From positions 1 through 44,991 of the forward strand of contig JAZQCK010000047.1 of assembly GCA_045546255.1 (NCBI GenBank): DNA of 44,991 nucleotides, read 5' to 3'. The DNA is from RGIG5612 sp045546255 (lineage in GTDB: Bacteria; Bacillota; Clostridia; Lachnospirales; Lachnospiraceae). Made by a program: the position numbers and the translations under genes. The notes beneath the pieces were generated by a model. The model did not search any database. It was given only the letters and a program-made list of their open reading frames with translations, and had not been told where the DNA came from. Below are positions 31,812 to 40,484 of this stretch, piece by piece (within the stretch, counting starts at the first letter, position 1; every line of letters begins with the position of its first letter).

Positions 31812-32528
31812 ATGGGCAAAAAAAAAACGATCATCAAAGATATTCAGAACGAACTATTTACTTTGCAGGATATCCCGTATCGCGACTTTCAAAGTAAATT
31901 GATGCTGACGGTTGATCCGAAGCGGATGATCGGGGTCAGGACTCCGGCGTTAAGGGAATTCGCAAAACAGCTTTCCAAAAGGGAAGATATTACTGCCTTT
32001 TTAGAAGACCTTCCGCATCAATACTTTGATGAAGACCAGCTGCATGCGTTTGTTATTTCTGAGATCAAAGACTATGAAAGCTGTATGAAAGAAGTTCAGC
32101 AGTTTTTGCCTTATATCGACAACTGGGCAACTTGTGATCAACTGTCCCCAAAAGTTTTTAAGAAACATCGAGTAGAACTGCTGGAACCGGTCAAAAAATG
32201 GATCGTGTCGAAAGACACCTATGTGGTCCGCTTTGCAATCGGAATACTGATGCAGCATTTTTTGGATGAGGACTTTGATCCTGCATATCCAAAGATGGTG
32301 GCTGCTGTAAGATCGGAAGAATACTATGTCAAGATGATGATCGCATGGTATTTTGCAACAGCCCTGGCTAAACAATACGAGGCTGTGCTTCCTTATCTGG
32401 AACAGCACAGCCTTGATTCCTGGACTCATAATAAAACGATTCAAAAGTGCGTTGAAAGCTATCGCATCACTGTGGAGCAGAAAGAGTACCTGAAGACCTT
32501 GCGCATACGAGCGGCAAAAAGCAAATAA
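31812..32528 (+). CDS. DNA alkylation repair glycosylase, AlkD type
   Basis: 238 aa, all-helical HEAT-like protein. The catalytic patch of AlkD is visible as NWATCDQLSPKVF (a Trp four residues before the catalytic Asp) and a later DSWTHNKTIQKCV (second aromatic contact). Enzymes of this family excise 3-methyladenine and 7-methylguanine without base flipping. Cytoplasmic, DNA-bound. It follows the aminopeptidase gene. Confidence 0.9.
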   Translation: MGKKKTIIKDIQNELFTLQDIPYRDFQSKLMLTVDPKRMIGVRTPALREFAKQLSKREDITAFLEDLPHQYFDEDQLHAFVISEIKDYESCMKEVQQFLPYIDNWATCDQLSPKVFKKHRVELLEPVKKWIVSKDTYVVRFAIGILMQHFLDEDFDPAYPKMVAAVRSEEYYVKMMIAWYFATALAKQYEAVLPYLEQHSLDSWTHNKTIQKCVESYRITVEQKEYLKTLRIRAAKSK

Positions 32529-32582
32529 AAAACAGCCTTGAGTGGCTGCTTTCAAACCCGCATAGAAATCAATAGGTCTGTT

Positions 32583-33188
32583 TCATAATTCGGGGCGGGG
32601 GACACCTTCTTCGAGGTGAATGATTCTGTCTGCCATACGGCCGGCCTGCTCTAAGGAGTGGGTGATCAGGATTATGCTGCATCCTGTTCGTTTTTGATAG
32701 GTCTTCAAAAGCTCTTCTGCAAACGGGATCGTTTCCCGGTCCATTGATGCCGTCGGTTCATCAAGGATTAAAAGATCATAATCTTTCATTAAAATTCTGG
32801 CTAAAGACATCTTCTGCATCTGGCCGCCAGACAGTTTTGTCGCATTCTTTTTGGCCAGATCCTTGATCTGAAGCTTTTCCATCAGCATTTCTGCGCGTTC
32901 TTCATTTTCTTCTTTGGAACGTCTTTTATCCTTATTCTGCATGAGATTATTTCTGACAGATAACTGGAAAGCCAGCGCATACTGGCTCATATAACCAACC
33001 TTCAGCGGAAGTTTTAGATATCCGGCATTATCAGACTTTAATACTCCGCTCAGAATTTTCGCTAAAGTTGATTTTCCGGAACCGTTTGAACCCGTAATCG
33101 CAATACAAGAACCGTCCGGAATCCCCGTCTCCGGAAAGTCCAGCACTACTTGATTGTTATAAGATTTTTTGACTGCCGGTATTCTCAA
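32583..33188 (-). CDS. tupC: Tungstate ABC transporter ATPase
   Basis: 201 aa, compact ABC ATPase: Walker A GSNGSGKST, signature LSGGQMQKM, Walker B LLILDEPTASMD, switch His in ILITHSLEQ. It lacks the C-terminal regulatory domain of ModC. It overlaps the permease gene by four bases and energises the tungstate importer with it. Confidence 0.88.
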   Translation of the reverse strand: MRIPAVKKSYNNQVVLDFPETGIPDGSCIAITGSNGSGKSTLAKILSGVLKSDNAGYLKLPLKVGYMSQYALAFQLSVRNNLMQNKDKRRSKEENEERAEMLMEKLQIKDLAKKNATKLSGGQMQKMSLARILMKDYDLLILDEPTASMDRETIPFAEELLKTYQKRTGCSIILITHSLEQAGRMADRIIHLEEGVPRPEL

Positions 33189-33871
33189 TTCTTCTTTCCT
33201 CCCTGAAGTAGTGAGCCTGCTGCGTTCAGAATAAAAGAGAGCAGCATCAAGATGATGCCGAGCGCCATTGCAGTAGAGAAATTACCCATACCGGTATAAT
33301 TCATGATGGCAGTCGTCATGACATTGGTCTTAAACATGATCGCGCCGCCGACCAGTGAGACTGCACCGACTTCCGCCATGGCTCTGCCCAAAAGGAACAG
33401 ATAGGTAGAGACTGTGTGATAGCGGCATTCATTGACTGTAAGCCAAAGAAAACGCCCTTTGCTGATCCCGAGACCCGTAACCGTTTCGCGGATCGGTGGT
33501 GCGATCGCATAGGTGTAGCTTTCTGTCATTCCGATGGAGATAGGGAAAAGAAGAATCACCTGCGCCACGACCATTCCGGTTACAGTATATAAAAGATGCA
33601 GTCCTCTTAACGGGCCAACGCCACTGAAAAGAAGATAGCAAAAAAGACCGCACACAACAGGGGGAAGCCCCATGAATGCGCGGACAATAATAACAAGGAC
33701 CTTTCGGCCCCTGAATCTGGAGATCCCAAGCCAGGTCCCCACCGGCACTCCCATAAGGAGTGACAGCAGGGAACTAGTAAGTGTCATCTGAAGAGTAACT
33801 CCAATGATCTGATAGAGAATATGATCTCCGCTAAAAATCAGTTTGATTGCTTCGGAAAAAGCTTGTGCCAT
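33185..33871 (-). CDS. tupB: Tungstate ABC transporter permease
   Basis: 228 aa with five to six transmembrane helices and a binding-protein-dependent permease loop (EAA-type GRAMAEVGAVSLVGGAIM, followed by KTNVMTTAIMNY). TupB-type by sequence and by position between the binding protein and ATPase genes. Four bases separate it from the binding-protein stop. Tungstate supports tungsten enzymes such as aldehyde oxidoreductases and formate dehydrogenases. Confidence 0.9.
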   Translation of the reverse strand: MAQAFSEAIKLIFSGDHILYQIIGVTLQMTLTSSLLSLLMGVPVGTWLGISRFRGRKVLVIIVRAFMGLPPVVCGLFCYLLFSGVGPLRGLHLLYTVTGMVVAQVILLFPISIGMTESYTYAIAPPIRETVTGLGISKGRFLWLTVNECRYHTVSTYLFLLGRAMAEVGAVSLVGGAIMFKTNVMTTAIMNYTGMGNFSTAMALGIILMLLSFILNAAGSLLQGGKKN

Positions 33872-33875
33872 TCGT

Positions 33876-34898
33876 TTACTCTAAGATACCGCCGTTTGCT
33901 TTGAATGTCAGGAAGGTTGCCTTGTCGGAGAGGATGTAAGCACCCTGCTCATTTGCCATTGTAAGGCAGACACCCATTCCGGAGTTAGCAGAGATGTACC
34001 AATCCTGATATGCTTCGAAGCTCGGTGCCTCTGCAGTGATTCCAAGGTCTTCCGGCCACAGTGAGAGCTCTTTGGTATGAGTTCCGCTCTGGTCACCACG
34101 GGAAACGAATAAGTGTTTTCCTTCTGCGATAGAAGCGAATGCCGCTTTAACGTCTGCAGCAGATTTAACAGCTGCCGGGTCATCTTTCGGTCCGCAAAGA
34201 ACGAAGTAGTTGTACATGAATGCAAGACGCTCAGCAGCCTGGCCGTCGATTGTTCTTGCAAATCCTGCAGCGATGAAATCTTCTTCCTGAGCCTTTGCAT
34301 GTACAAGCAGAAGGTCAGCATTACCCATCTTTGCATTTGCAATTGCTTTTCCGGTTCCTGCAGAAGTAACTTCTACAGTGTAGCCATATTTCTGCTCAAA
34401 GATCGGCAGAAGGTAAGCTAACAGACCGGAGTCATTGACAGAAGTGGTTGTAGACATACGGATCACTTTTGTCTCATCCGTTGCTGCAGGGATCTCAGCA
34501 GCACTCTTCGGAGCATCATCTTTGATATAGAAGAGATACTCGCCATACTCGTCAAAACCATAGTTTCCTGCTGCTTCAAGACCTTCGTCAGAAAGCATCC
34601 AGTTGATCAGGGCGTCAGCACCTGCTGTGTTGATTGATACCGTTGCAGCATCAACCGCATTGCCGTCAGCATCGACCCACGGAGACTGTGGATTAACTGC
34701 TAACAGAGAGTAGGTGTTGATCATGCTTTCATCTTCTTCGATCAGAATATCTAATCCGATGGAAGCTTCAACTGGAGCAGCTGCAGACTCCGGCTGTGCA
34801 GCAGATGGCTGCGGAGCATCTCCGCCTGAACTGCCGCAGGCAGCAAGAGACAAAGCCATGACAATTGCAAGGCCAAGTGGTAATAAGAATTTTTTCAT
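33876..34898 (-). CDS. tupA: Tungstate-binding lipoprotein TupA, apparently circularly permuted
   Basis: 340 aa. Lipobox LAAC with Cys21. Residues about 145-335 hold the standard N-terminal and middle TupA sequence, including STTTSVNDSGLL and VSRGDQSGTH, the oxyanion-contacting loops, and end at YILSDKATFLTFKANGGILE. In ordinary TupA that point continues into a segment of the form LxILxEGDxxxxNxYxxxxVNP...FGxxxYGxxLF. Here this segment is missing from the C-terminus and is found right after the signal peptide, at residues about 49-128 (LDILIEEDESMINTYSLLAV to YGFDEYGEYLFYI), joined by a linker of about 16 residues. The fold should still close. AGGAGG upstream; promoter at 35010-35038. Confidence 0.88.
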   Translation of the reverse strand: MKKFLLPLGLAIVMALSLAACGSSGGDAPQPSAAQPESAAAPVEASIGLDILIEEDESMINTYSLLAVNPQSPWVDADGNAVDAATVSINTAGADALINWMLSDEGLEAAGNYGFDEYGEYLFYIKDDAPKSAAEIPAATDETKVIRMSTTTSVNDSGLLAYLLPIFEQKYGYTVEVTSAGTGKAIANAKMGNADLLLVHAKAQEEDFIAAGFARTIDGQAAERLAFMYNYFVLCGPKDDPAAVKSAADVKAAFASIAEGKHLFVSRGDQSGTHTKELSLWPEDLGITAEAPSFEAYQDWYISANSGMGVCLTMANEQGAYILSDKATFLTFKANGGILE

Positions 34899-35009
34899 TT
34901 TGATTATCCTCCTGTACTGATATATCCAAATTGGGCTGTTTTCGAAAAGAACAGGAAGCCAATACTGAAACGTACAAAAATGGTAGATTCCGAAAACAAT
35001 CCAAGGAGT

Positions 35010-35038
35010 ATCTTATCACTACTATGACAGTTAGTCAA
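35010..35038 (-). promoter_or_regulatory. Promoter of the tupABC operon
   Basis: Reverse strand TTGACT, 17 bp spacer, TAAGAT, giving a leader of about 100 bases before tupA. The leader contains GGCTTCCTGTT...AAAACAGCC that may pair; I could not match it to a known molybdenum/tungsten cofactor riboswitch. Confidence 0.65.
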
Positions 35039-35139
35039 AGGACAGATATTCGGAATTCCGATGTGGTTTTGACTATCAACTCATGGTATACTCTATGAGT
35101 TGTTTTGATATGTTCAAAGAGAGAGGAGCAGCCTATTTT

Positions 35140-35865
35140 ATGAATGAAACGATCAGGCAGCTTTATCAAAGAAAATCGGTGAGAGTTTTTACTGATGAGC
35201 CGATCAAAGAAGCAATCGTTCAGGAAATCCTGAAGGCAGCTGTTATGGCGCCGACAGCCGGAAACCAGCAGCTTTATACGATCCTGAGGATCACAGATCC
35301 GGAAATCAAAAAAGGCCTGAGTGAATCCTGTGACCATCAGCCGTTCATTGCAGAAGGCAAGCTGGTCCTTGTGTTCTGTGCAGATTGTCTGAAATGGTAT
35401 GATGCTTTTTGCAGCGTAGGATGCGAGCCCCGAACCCCAGGTGCCGGTGATCTTTTGCTGGCGGTGAATGATGCCTTGATCGCTGCACAAAATGCAGTCG
35501 TTGCTGCGGAGTCCTATGGAATTGGTTCATGCTATATTGGCGATATCATGGAAAATATTGAAACACAGAGAAAACTGCTTGAACTCCCTGATTATGTATT
35601 CCCGGCGGCGCTCCTCGTATTCGGTTATCCAACAGAGCAGCAAAAGCGCAGAGAAAAGCCGGAAAGAGCCGATATGAAACACATTGTTCGGGGAAATACG
35701 TACCATCGGATGGATGCGGATGAATTAAAAGAAATGCTGCTTAAAAAATGTACAGAAGAGACCTATGAAGACTGGATGCATGCCTTTTGCAAGCGGAAGT
35801 ACAACTCGGATTTTGCAAAAGAAATGACGAGATCGGTAGAAGAGTATTTAAAGCAGTACAGGTAG
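35140..35865 (+). CDS. Nitroreductase family protein
   Basis: 241 aa, starting at the ATG behind AGAGGAG. N-terminal FMN-binding motif RKSVRVFTDEPI and MAPTAGNQQ, and the later SYGIGSCYIGDI segment typical of NfsA/FRP-type enzymes. Reduces nitro-compounds, quinones or flavins with NAD(P)H as an FMN dimer. The C-terminal extension is helical and ends in KEMTRSVEEYLKQY. Confidence 0.88.
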   Translation: MNETIRQLYQRKSVRVFTDEPIKEAIVQEILKAAVMAPTAGNQQLYTILRITDPEIKKGLSESCDHQPFIAEGKLVLVFCADCLKWYDAFCSVGCEPRTPGAGDLLLAVNDALIAAQNAVVAAESYGIGSCYIGDIMENIETQRKLLELPDYVFPAALLVFGYPTEQQKRREKPERADMKHIVRGNTYHRMDADELKEMLLKKCTEETYEDWMHAFCKRKYNSDFAKEMTRSVEEYLKQYR

Positions 35866-35870
35866 GGGAC

Positions 35871-36356
35871 ATGCAGGATTTTATTTTTAAAATGGCAGAT
35901 GATGGCACTTATTGTGTGCAGAGTTATACAGGGGATGACGCAGAGGTTGTGATTCCGGAGGTATATTGCGGAAAACCAGTCACGATCCTCCTAGATAATC
36001 TGTTCAGCGGACATAAGGAGATCACATCGGTTTCGATTCCGGATTCTGTGACACAGATGGGAGGTTTTCTCTTCGATGGATGTGAGAACTTACGTCATAT
36101 CAAACTCCCTGCTGAGCTCCGTGATATGTGGGGGTATGCATTTGTGCGATGTGGAATCGAAGAGATCGTTCTTCCCGAACATGTAAATAGTATTGTGTCA
36201 TTTACCTTTAAAGATTGTAAGAATCTTCGAACAGTCGTCTGTAATGACGGACTTAAGAAAATCTATTCCTGGGCGTTTGGCGGCTGCGAGCAGTTGAACG
36301 ATTTCCGGCATGGGCCGGATGTGGAGATCAGTCCACAGGCTTTTGAAGCCAAATAA
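35871..36356 (+). CDS. BspA-type leucine-rich repeat protein, cytoplasmic
   Basis: 161 aa from the ATG with a GTAGGGG site, 5 bases after the nitroreductase stop. It contains several BspA/LRR_5 repeats: FSGHKEITSVSIPDSVTQMG, FDGCENLRHIKLPAEL, FVRCGIEEIVLPEHV, FKDCKNLRTVVCNDGL, FGGCEQLNDF. Most family members are large and surface-exposed, but this one has no signal peptide, membrane anchor or wall motif, so it is probably an intracellular interaction protein. Confidence 0.8.
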   Translation: MQDFIFKMADDGTYCVQSYTGDDAEVVIPEVYCGKPVTILLDNLFSGHKEITSVSIPDSVTQMGGFLFDGCENLRHIKLPAELRDMWGYAFVRCGIEEIVLPEHVNSIVSFTFKDCKNLRTVVCNDGLKKIYSWAFGGCEQLNDFRHGPDVEISPQAFEAK

Positions 36357-36383
36357 TAATAAATAATGGAAAGGGTCCTGATT

Positions 36384-37160
36384 ATGCAGTACGGGAACTT
36401 TAACGATAAAACAATAAAAAGTGCGGAAGGTTTGAAAAAGGTGGAAGAAGAGCAGTTACGGCTGTTTTCCGTAAAACTTCCTTTTTCTGAACATCTTTCC
36501 AAATGGGAAGATAATGAGATTCCGGATAAATATGACCATAACTTTTTTGAGTACAACGGACAGCCAAGCTTTGAGGAGTTTGAACAGGCGGTAGCTTACC
36601 AGAAAAAGAGGGAAGACAGCTTTATAAAACTCAGTGGTGATATTCCGCTCAAGGATTCCTTCGGTCTTGTGCCGAATGAGATCCTAACAATGGTACTAGA
36701 AGAAGACTTTCGGAAATGGAAAAAGAATGAGCAGCTGGAGTTCCACCTGCCCAGTATTTTGGAACTGGAAGAACTGGAGGTCTCTCATTTTGGCCCTATT
36801 TATGGAGAAGGTTTTGCCCGCAGAAATATCCGCAGATTGTATCAGGAACTTCAGTATTACGGAGCCTATCTGAATGGAGAACTGGTGGGAAGCTGCTATA
36901 CGCTTTCATCAGGAGATTATGTCTGCCTGGACGGACTTCTTGTAGATATGGATCATCGCCATCAACATATCGGATCCTCTTTGATTGCACATGTTGCGGA
37001 AAAAGAGGCTGGAAAAACACTTTTTCTTCATGCGGCGGAGGATGATGAACCAAAAGAAATGTATTACAAGCTGGGCTTCTGTGAAAAACACCGCATGTAT
37101 GAGTATCTGTGCACAGATCTTATGCTGATGAAAATAAAGGAACCGGACGAAGAAGAATAA
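36384..37160 (+). CDS. GNAT-family N-acetyltransferase
   Basis: 258 aa; start at the ATG behind GAAAGGG rather than the earlier ATG at 36366. The C-terminal half is a GNAT domain: CYTLSSGDYVCLDGLLVDMD, acetyl-CoA pyrophosphate loop HRHQHIGSSLI, then KTLFLHAAEDDEPKEMYYKL and GFCEKHRMYEY. The N-terminal 120 residues are not recognised. The acceptor substrate is unknown. Immediately upstream of the MBOAT gene. Confidence 0.8.
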   Translation: MQYGNFNDKTIKSAEGLKKVEEEQLRLFSVKLPFSEHLSKWEDNEIPDKYDHNFFEYNGQPSFEEFEQAVAYQKKREDSFIKLSGDIPLKDSFGLVPNEILTMVLEEDFRKWKKNEQLEFHLPSILELEELEVSHFGPIYGEGFARRNIRRLYQELQYYGAYLNGELVGSCYTLSSGDYVCLDGLLVDMDHRHQHIGSSLIAHVAEKEAGKTLFLHAAEDDEPKEMYYKLGFCEKHRMYEYLCTDLMLMKIKEPDEEE

Positions 37161-37164
37161 TCCA

Positions 37165-38568
37165 ATGGTATTTAGCTCAACTTTATTTTTATTCATTTTC
37201 TTCCCGGTCACGATTTTAGGCTATTATCTGATTCCGGGAAAAGCAAAGAATTACTGGCTCTTAGCGTTGAGTCTTATTTTCTTTGGCTGGCTGCAGCCGC
37301 AGTATCTGTGGGTGATCATTTTCAGCATTGTTCTGAATTATGTCTGTGCCTTACTCATTGATCGAAAACGAAATCGAAAAAAACTGATTCTGGTGATTGC
37401 AGTTGCGCTGAATCTGGCACTTTTGTTTTTTTATAAATATCTGGATTTTTCTATTACAACGATCAACCAGATTTTTCACAGTAATCTTCCGTTGCTAAAT
37501 CTTCTGATGCCGATCGGCATTTCCTTTTTTACCTTCCAGGGCATGTCTTATGTGATCGATGTTTATCGGGAACATGTAGTGGTTCAGAAAAATATTTTCA
37601 AAGTTGGACTGTATATTGTGTTATTCCCACAGCTGATCGCAGGCCCGATCGTGCGCTACAAAGACATCGCAGCAGAAATCGAGCAGAGGCAGGTCCGTCT
37701 GGAGGATTTTGCTTCAGGAGTCGAACGCTTTATCATCGGTCTTTCAAAAAAAGCCATCCTTGCAAATACCTTTGCTGTGACAGCTGACGCTATTTGGAAT
37801 AACGGAGCAGGAGAAAACAGCTGGATCATTGCCTGGGTGGGAAGCATCGCCTATACGCTGCAGATCTATTTTGATTTTTCCGGTTACAGCGATATGGCGA
37901 TCGGTCTGGGCAGGATGTTCGGCTTCCATTTTAATGAGAACTTTAATCTTCCTTATATTTCAAAGAATATGACAGAGTTCTGGAGAAGGTGGCATATCTC
38001 GCTTTCTTCCTGGTTTAAAGACTACGTATATATTCCGCTTGGCGGAAACAGGAAGCATGTGTATCTGAACCTCTTCCTGGTTTTTCTTCTGACCGGCATC
38101 TGGCATGGAGCTGCATGGAACTTCCTTCTATGGGGACTGTGGCACTGCCTGTTTGTCCTGATCGAACGCGTAATCCGGACGCATTCAAAGAAAACGCCTT
38201 CTAAAGCTGTGATCCTGCTTACAAAACTGTATACCTTGTTTGTAGTAAATCTTGGATGGGTCTTATTCCGTGCCCCGAGTTTAAAAGAAGCGGGACAATT
38301 TGTGCTTTCCATGTTTGGAGGAGGAAACACCGCACAGATAGGTTATACTCTTGGCTGGTTTTTGGATCGTTGGACGATTGCAGCCTTTATCATCGGGATC
38401 CTTGCAGCATCTTCACTTCCGGGGTTCCTTTCAGCCAGAATGAAGAAGCTCATTCCGGAGAATGCGCTTAAGATTGCAAAATATATTGTTTTGCTGCTTT
38501 TGTTTTTTGTATCGATCACCCAGATCGTATCGGGGAATTATAACCCATTTATTTATTTCAGGTTTTGA
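37165..38568 (+). CDS. MBOAT-family membrane O-acyltransferase (AlgI/DltB type)
   Basis: 467 aa polytopic protein with about ten helices. Family features: FFTFQGMSYVIDVYR, FPQLIAGPIVRYKDI, and the catalytic region WRRWHISLSSWFKDYVYIPL with GIWHGAAWNFLLWGLWH, which holds the conserved active histidine. Transfers acyl (often acetyl) groups across the membrane to an extracellular polysaccharide or teichoic acid. Followed without gap by an AlgJ/AlgX-like partner, the usual pair for glycan O-acetylation. Confidence 0.93.
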   Translation: MVFSSTLFLFIFFPVTILGYYLIPGKAKNYWLLALSLIFFGWLQPQYLWVIIFSIVLNYVCALLIDRKRNRKKLILVIAVALNLALLFFYKYLDFSITTINQIFHSNLPLLNLLMPIGISFFTFQGMSYVIDVYREHVVVQKNIFKVGLYIVLFPQLIAGPIVRYKDIAAEIEQRQVRLEDFASGVERFIIGLSKKAILANTFAVTADAIWNNGAGENSWIIAWVGSIAYTLQIYFDFSGYSDMAIGLGRMFGFHFNENFNLPYISKNMTEFWRRWHISLSSWFKDYVYIPLGGNRKHVYLNLFLVFLLTGIWHGAAWNFLLWGLWHCLFVLIERVIRTHSKKTPSKAVILLTKLYTLFVVNLGWVLFRAPSLKEAGQFVLSMFGGGNTAQIGYTLGWFLDRWTIAAFIIGILAASSLPGFLSARMKKLIPENALKIAKYIVLLLLFFVSITQIVSGNYNPFIYFRF

Positions 38569-38582
38569 CAGAGGAGAAAAGT

Positions 38583-39719
38583 GTGGTAAAAAAAGTCTCG
38601 CACATTATTTTCATAACGCTCTTTTTTCTGATGATCGCAGTCCCTCTTACAGCGACGTTTTTTCAGCATGAGGAAATAGCGGTGGAACAGAACCGTATGC
38701 TTGAGCCTGCGCCTCGCTTCTTCGACAGAGCGGGCCGTATCAATCCGTCATTCACCATGGACTTTGAATCCTGGATCAATGACCATATTGGCTTCCGTTC
38801 TGCCTTTGTGAATCTAAATGGTAATGCACGGTATTATCTGACGCGGACGTTCTCCATTGACCGCCCCTTTATTATCGGTCCAAACGGAGAGTTGAATTAT
38901 GCAGGACCGGATGCACTCAAAGATTATCAGCATAAAGATTTGTATTCTGACGAATATCTGCAAAAGACGGCAGACAGTCTTGCACTGTTGGATCAGTATG
39001 CTAAAGAAAACGGCGCAGATCTTTATTATTATCAGTGCTGGGATAAACCTTCGATTTATCCGGAGTACCTCCCTAAAACCATCCTGGTGTACGGAGAGGA
39101 ATCCAAAACAGACGGCATCCTGAAAGCCTTTCGGGAAAAGCCGGATCTGAATGTGATTTCACCAAAGCAGGAATTGATCCGTCAGAAAGCTTCCTATGAC
39201 ACCTACAGCCGCTTTGGGGATCCGACACATTGGACACACCGCGGAGCCTATATCGGATATTTGGAATTGATGGAGGCGTTCAATAACAATTCTAAGATGC
39301 AATACAAGGTTCTGAAAGAGGACGATTATGATATTCAGATTACGGATCAGGGCTTAACTTTATATGGCTCCATTCATCAGGAAGACCTGCTCGAGCGCTT
39401 TGAACTCAAGAACCCAAAAGCGACCGTAACGAAGGAAAAACTGACGCTTTTTGCGGATGACAGCCGAAGTATGTTCTATACAAATGAGGCTGTAGATAAT
39501 GACAGCCGCCTTGTAATCATTGGGGACAGCTATTTCTATTACTATATTTTAGATGATATTGCAGAAAGCTTTCATGAGACCGTCTTCTTCTGGGGAGACC
39601 ATTTGAACGATTTTAAAACTATTGTGGATGAATATAAGCCGGATATTGTGCTTGTGGAAAATGCGGAGCGGGAAGACCGGACAGCTCTGATCATAGAAGC
39701 CGCAGAACGGTTGAAGTAG
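38583..39719 (+). CDS. AlgJ/AlgX-like (DHHW) acetyltransferase partner
   Basis: 378 aa from a GTG with GAGGAG six bases upstream; a TTG at 38565 overlapping the MBOAT stop is the alternative. One N-terminal membrane segment, then an extracellular SGNH-like domain: DPTHWTHRGAYIGY (DxHW catalytic pair) and VIIGDSYFYYY (serine block). NQNRMLEP-like opening (EQNRMLEPAPRF) and FESWINDHIGFRSAF are typical of the DHHW family. It would receive the acyl group moved by the MBOAT protein and pass it to the glycan. Confidence 0.88.
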   Translation: MVKKVSHIIFITLFFLMIAVPLTATFFQHEEIAVEQNRMLEPAPRFFDRAGRINPSFTMDFESWINDHIGFRSAFVNLNGNARYYLTRTFSIDRPFIIGPNGELNYAGPDALKDYQHKDLYSDEYLQKTADSLALLDQYAKENGADLYYYQCWDKPSIYPEYLPKTILVYGEESKTDGILKAFREKPDLNVISPKQELIRQKASYDTYSRFGDPTHWTHRGAYIGYLELMEAFNNNSKMQYKVLKEDDYDIQITDQGLTLYGSIHQEDLLERFELKNPKATVTKEKLTLFADDSRSMFYTNEAVDNDSRLVIIGDSYFYYYILDDIAESFHETVFFWGDHLNDFKTIVDEYKPDIVLVENAEREDRTALIIEAAERLK

Positions 39720-39792
39720 GATGGTTTGAACATCTGAAACGCTTAGACTATAATGGGATATCATACATTTTTAGTATGTGACGGAGGTAACA

Positions 39793-40443
39793 ATGGAGAA
39801 AAAAAGGATTCTTTGTTTTGGAGATTCACTGACCTGGGGATACAATCCGGAAACGCATGTCCGTTTCCCGGAAGAAGACCGATGGACAACGGTCCTTCAG
39901 GAAATCCTTGGGGATGACTATAAAGTCATTGATGAAGGACAGAACGGAAGGACGATCGCGATCGATGATCCGTCGGAAGGAGAAAAGAACGGACTGAACT
40001 ATATTGGCCCCTGCCTGGAAAGCCAAAGACCGTTAGACCTTGTGATCATCATGTTGGGGTCAAACGACTGTAAGAGGAAGTTTGCATTCTCGTCCATGGA
40101 TATTGCAGGAGAGATGCAGATCTTTCTGGAAAAAGTAGTTACTTACAATCATTTCCGCTGCAGAGATCAGTTCAAGATCCTTTTGATCTCTCCGCCGCAT
40201 ATCAGCGAAAAGATCAAAGATTCCTGGCTGGGCGATTGCTTTGGCTATGAAAGAGCCAGAGAACTTTCGATGGAGCTTTCCTCCTGGTATCAGAAACTGG
40301 CAGACATGTACGACTGTCTGTTTATGGACGCAGCCGACTACGTCAAGGCGAGTGATATTGACGGGTGTCATTTAGATGCCGAAAACCAGAAAAAACTTGG
40401 AAAAGCAGTAGTGGAATTTTTGCAGAAAGCAGATGCGCTCTAA
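39793..40443 (+). CDS. SGNH/GDSL hydrolase
   Basis: 216 aa, start behind GGAGG. Blocks I, III and V of the family: LCFGDSLTWGYNP (Ser), IIMLGSNDCK (Asn) and DGCHLDAENQ (Asp, His). No signal peptide, so cytoplasmic. Closest in pattern to arylesterase/acyl-CoA thioesterase-type GDSL enzymes or carbohydrate esterases. Sits between glycan acylation genes and another esterase. Confidence 0.88.
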   Translation: MEKKRILCFGDSLTWGYNPETHVRFPEEDRWTTVLQEILGDDYKVIDEGQNGRTIAIDDPSEGEKNGLNYIGPCLESQRPLDLVIIMLGSNDCKRKFAFSSMDIAGEMQIFLEKVVTYNHFRCRDQFKILLISPPHISEKIKDSWLGDCFGYERARELSMELSSWYQKLADMYDCLFMDAADYVKASDIDGCHLDAENQKKLGKAVVEFLQKADAL

Positions 40444-40484
40444 AGGGAACTCTACTTTTCTTTCTTAGATAAAAGAGGAGGGAT

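Noticed and set aside
32583..34898. Molybdate (Mod) transporter
   Set aside because: The binding protein carries the TTTS...DSGLL and SRGDxSGTH loops of TupA, and the ATPase lacks the ModC C-terminal domain.
34899..35009. Molybdenum/tungsten cofactor riboswitch in the tupA leader
   Set aside because: The leader is long enough, but I could not match the conserved core or stems of the known motif; only a short hairpin is visible.
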